DNA from: Cladocopium goreaui
Taxonomy: Eukaryota; Sar; Dinophyceae; Suessiales; Symbiodiniaceae
DNA: 64,000 bases
Direction: 5' to 3'
NCBI GenBank assembly: GCA_947184155.2
Contig: CAMXCT020000392.1
Location: 8,993-72,992 of the forward strand
Positions 63,877-64,000 of the stretch are shown here, one piece after another; the stretch's first letter is position 1; each line of letters starts with the position of its first letter. The notes beneath the pieces were generated by a model. The model worked only from the letters and a program-made list of their open reading frames with translations. It did no database searches and was not told the origin of the DNA. A program made the translations under genes and the position numbers.

Positions 63877-64000
63877 GAGCTTCTCAGTACATTTTGATTG
63901 TTGTGAATTTGCAAAGAAAAATCTTGAACTTGTTGGCTGAATTTCATACCAGAGTCCACTGTTGGGATGTGAGTCAACATATCTGCAAAATGCTTCAACT

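Larger units (their letters stand above)
50795..64000 (-). mobile_element. Ty1/copia-type retroelement, partial at right edge
   Basis: A large minus-strand element with, in order, a protease-like region (from the window edge), a linker, integrase with zinc-binding head, a methyltransferase-like stretch, a spacer-like region, reverse transcriptase and RNase H, then a large extra frame. Integrase before reverse transcriptase is the copia order. Gag and the 5' LTR lie beyond 64000. The enzyme part shows about four breaks, while the extra frame looks whole, so the copy is probably a fairly young fossil. The left border is approximate. Confidence 0.8.

Overview
This window looks like nuclear DNA of a dinoflagellate, probably of the symbiodiniacean kind. 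Protein-coding sequence is cut into many short GC-rich exons (often 40-200 bp) set in long AT-rich, repeat-filled introns. Some introns fit best with GC or GA at the 5' splice site instead of GT. Nearly every exon I can support, from about 3 kb to 49.3 kb, reads on the minus strand, as expected for the long one-way gene arrays of these algae. Microsatellites, minisatellites and small inverted-repeat elements are abundant. All splice sites are my reading of the sequence, without transcripts; boundaries are approximate and joins between neighbouring exons are inferred.

Layout. 0-3 kb: a 322-bp tandem array and a 36-bp repeat block. 3-5.3 kb: a multi-exon gene of unknown function. 5.3-8.4 kb: a PAN/Apple-like domain followed by a phytanoyl-CoA dioxygenase (PhyH) domain. 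9-13.4 kb: exons for acidic and proline-rich, disordered protein. 13.8-14.3 kb: a TFIIS-N/LW-like helical domain. 15.7-17.0 kb: a small gene with an AP2-like DNA-binding domain and a basic tail. 21.3-30.9 kb, perhaps from 34 kb: an aspartyl/asparaginyl beta-hydroxylase (AspH) whose motifs come in family order across many exons, preceded by a TPR-like exon. 34.3-36 kb: 3' end of another gene. 36.6-37.7 kb: an ATP-grasp-like enzyme. 38.6-43.5 kb: a gene one of whose introns holds a 3.4-kb AT-rich virus-derived element. 43.7-49.3 kb: exons of a dinoflagellate repeat-module protein and further unassigned exons. 49.4-50.4 kb: simple repeats. 50.8-64.0 kb: most of a large Ty1/copia-type retroelement on the minus strand, running off the right edge.

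Two parts stand out. The copia-type element carries, downstream of reverse transcriptase/RNase H, an unbroken reading frame of about 1,870 codons with an RNA 2'-phosphotransferase (Tpt1/KptA)-like domain near its start and an endonuclease/exonuclease/phosphatase-like domain near its end. The element at 38.85-42.21 kb has about 640-bp terminal inverted repeats, a 5-6-bp target duplication and genes of the Polinton/virophage-like world. In addition, a 106-bp inverted-repeat element occurs three times complete, and one copy abuts an exon so that its end supplies the splice donor, as introners do.
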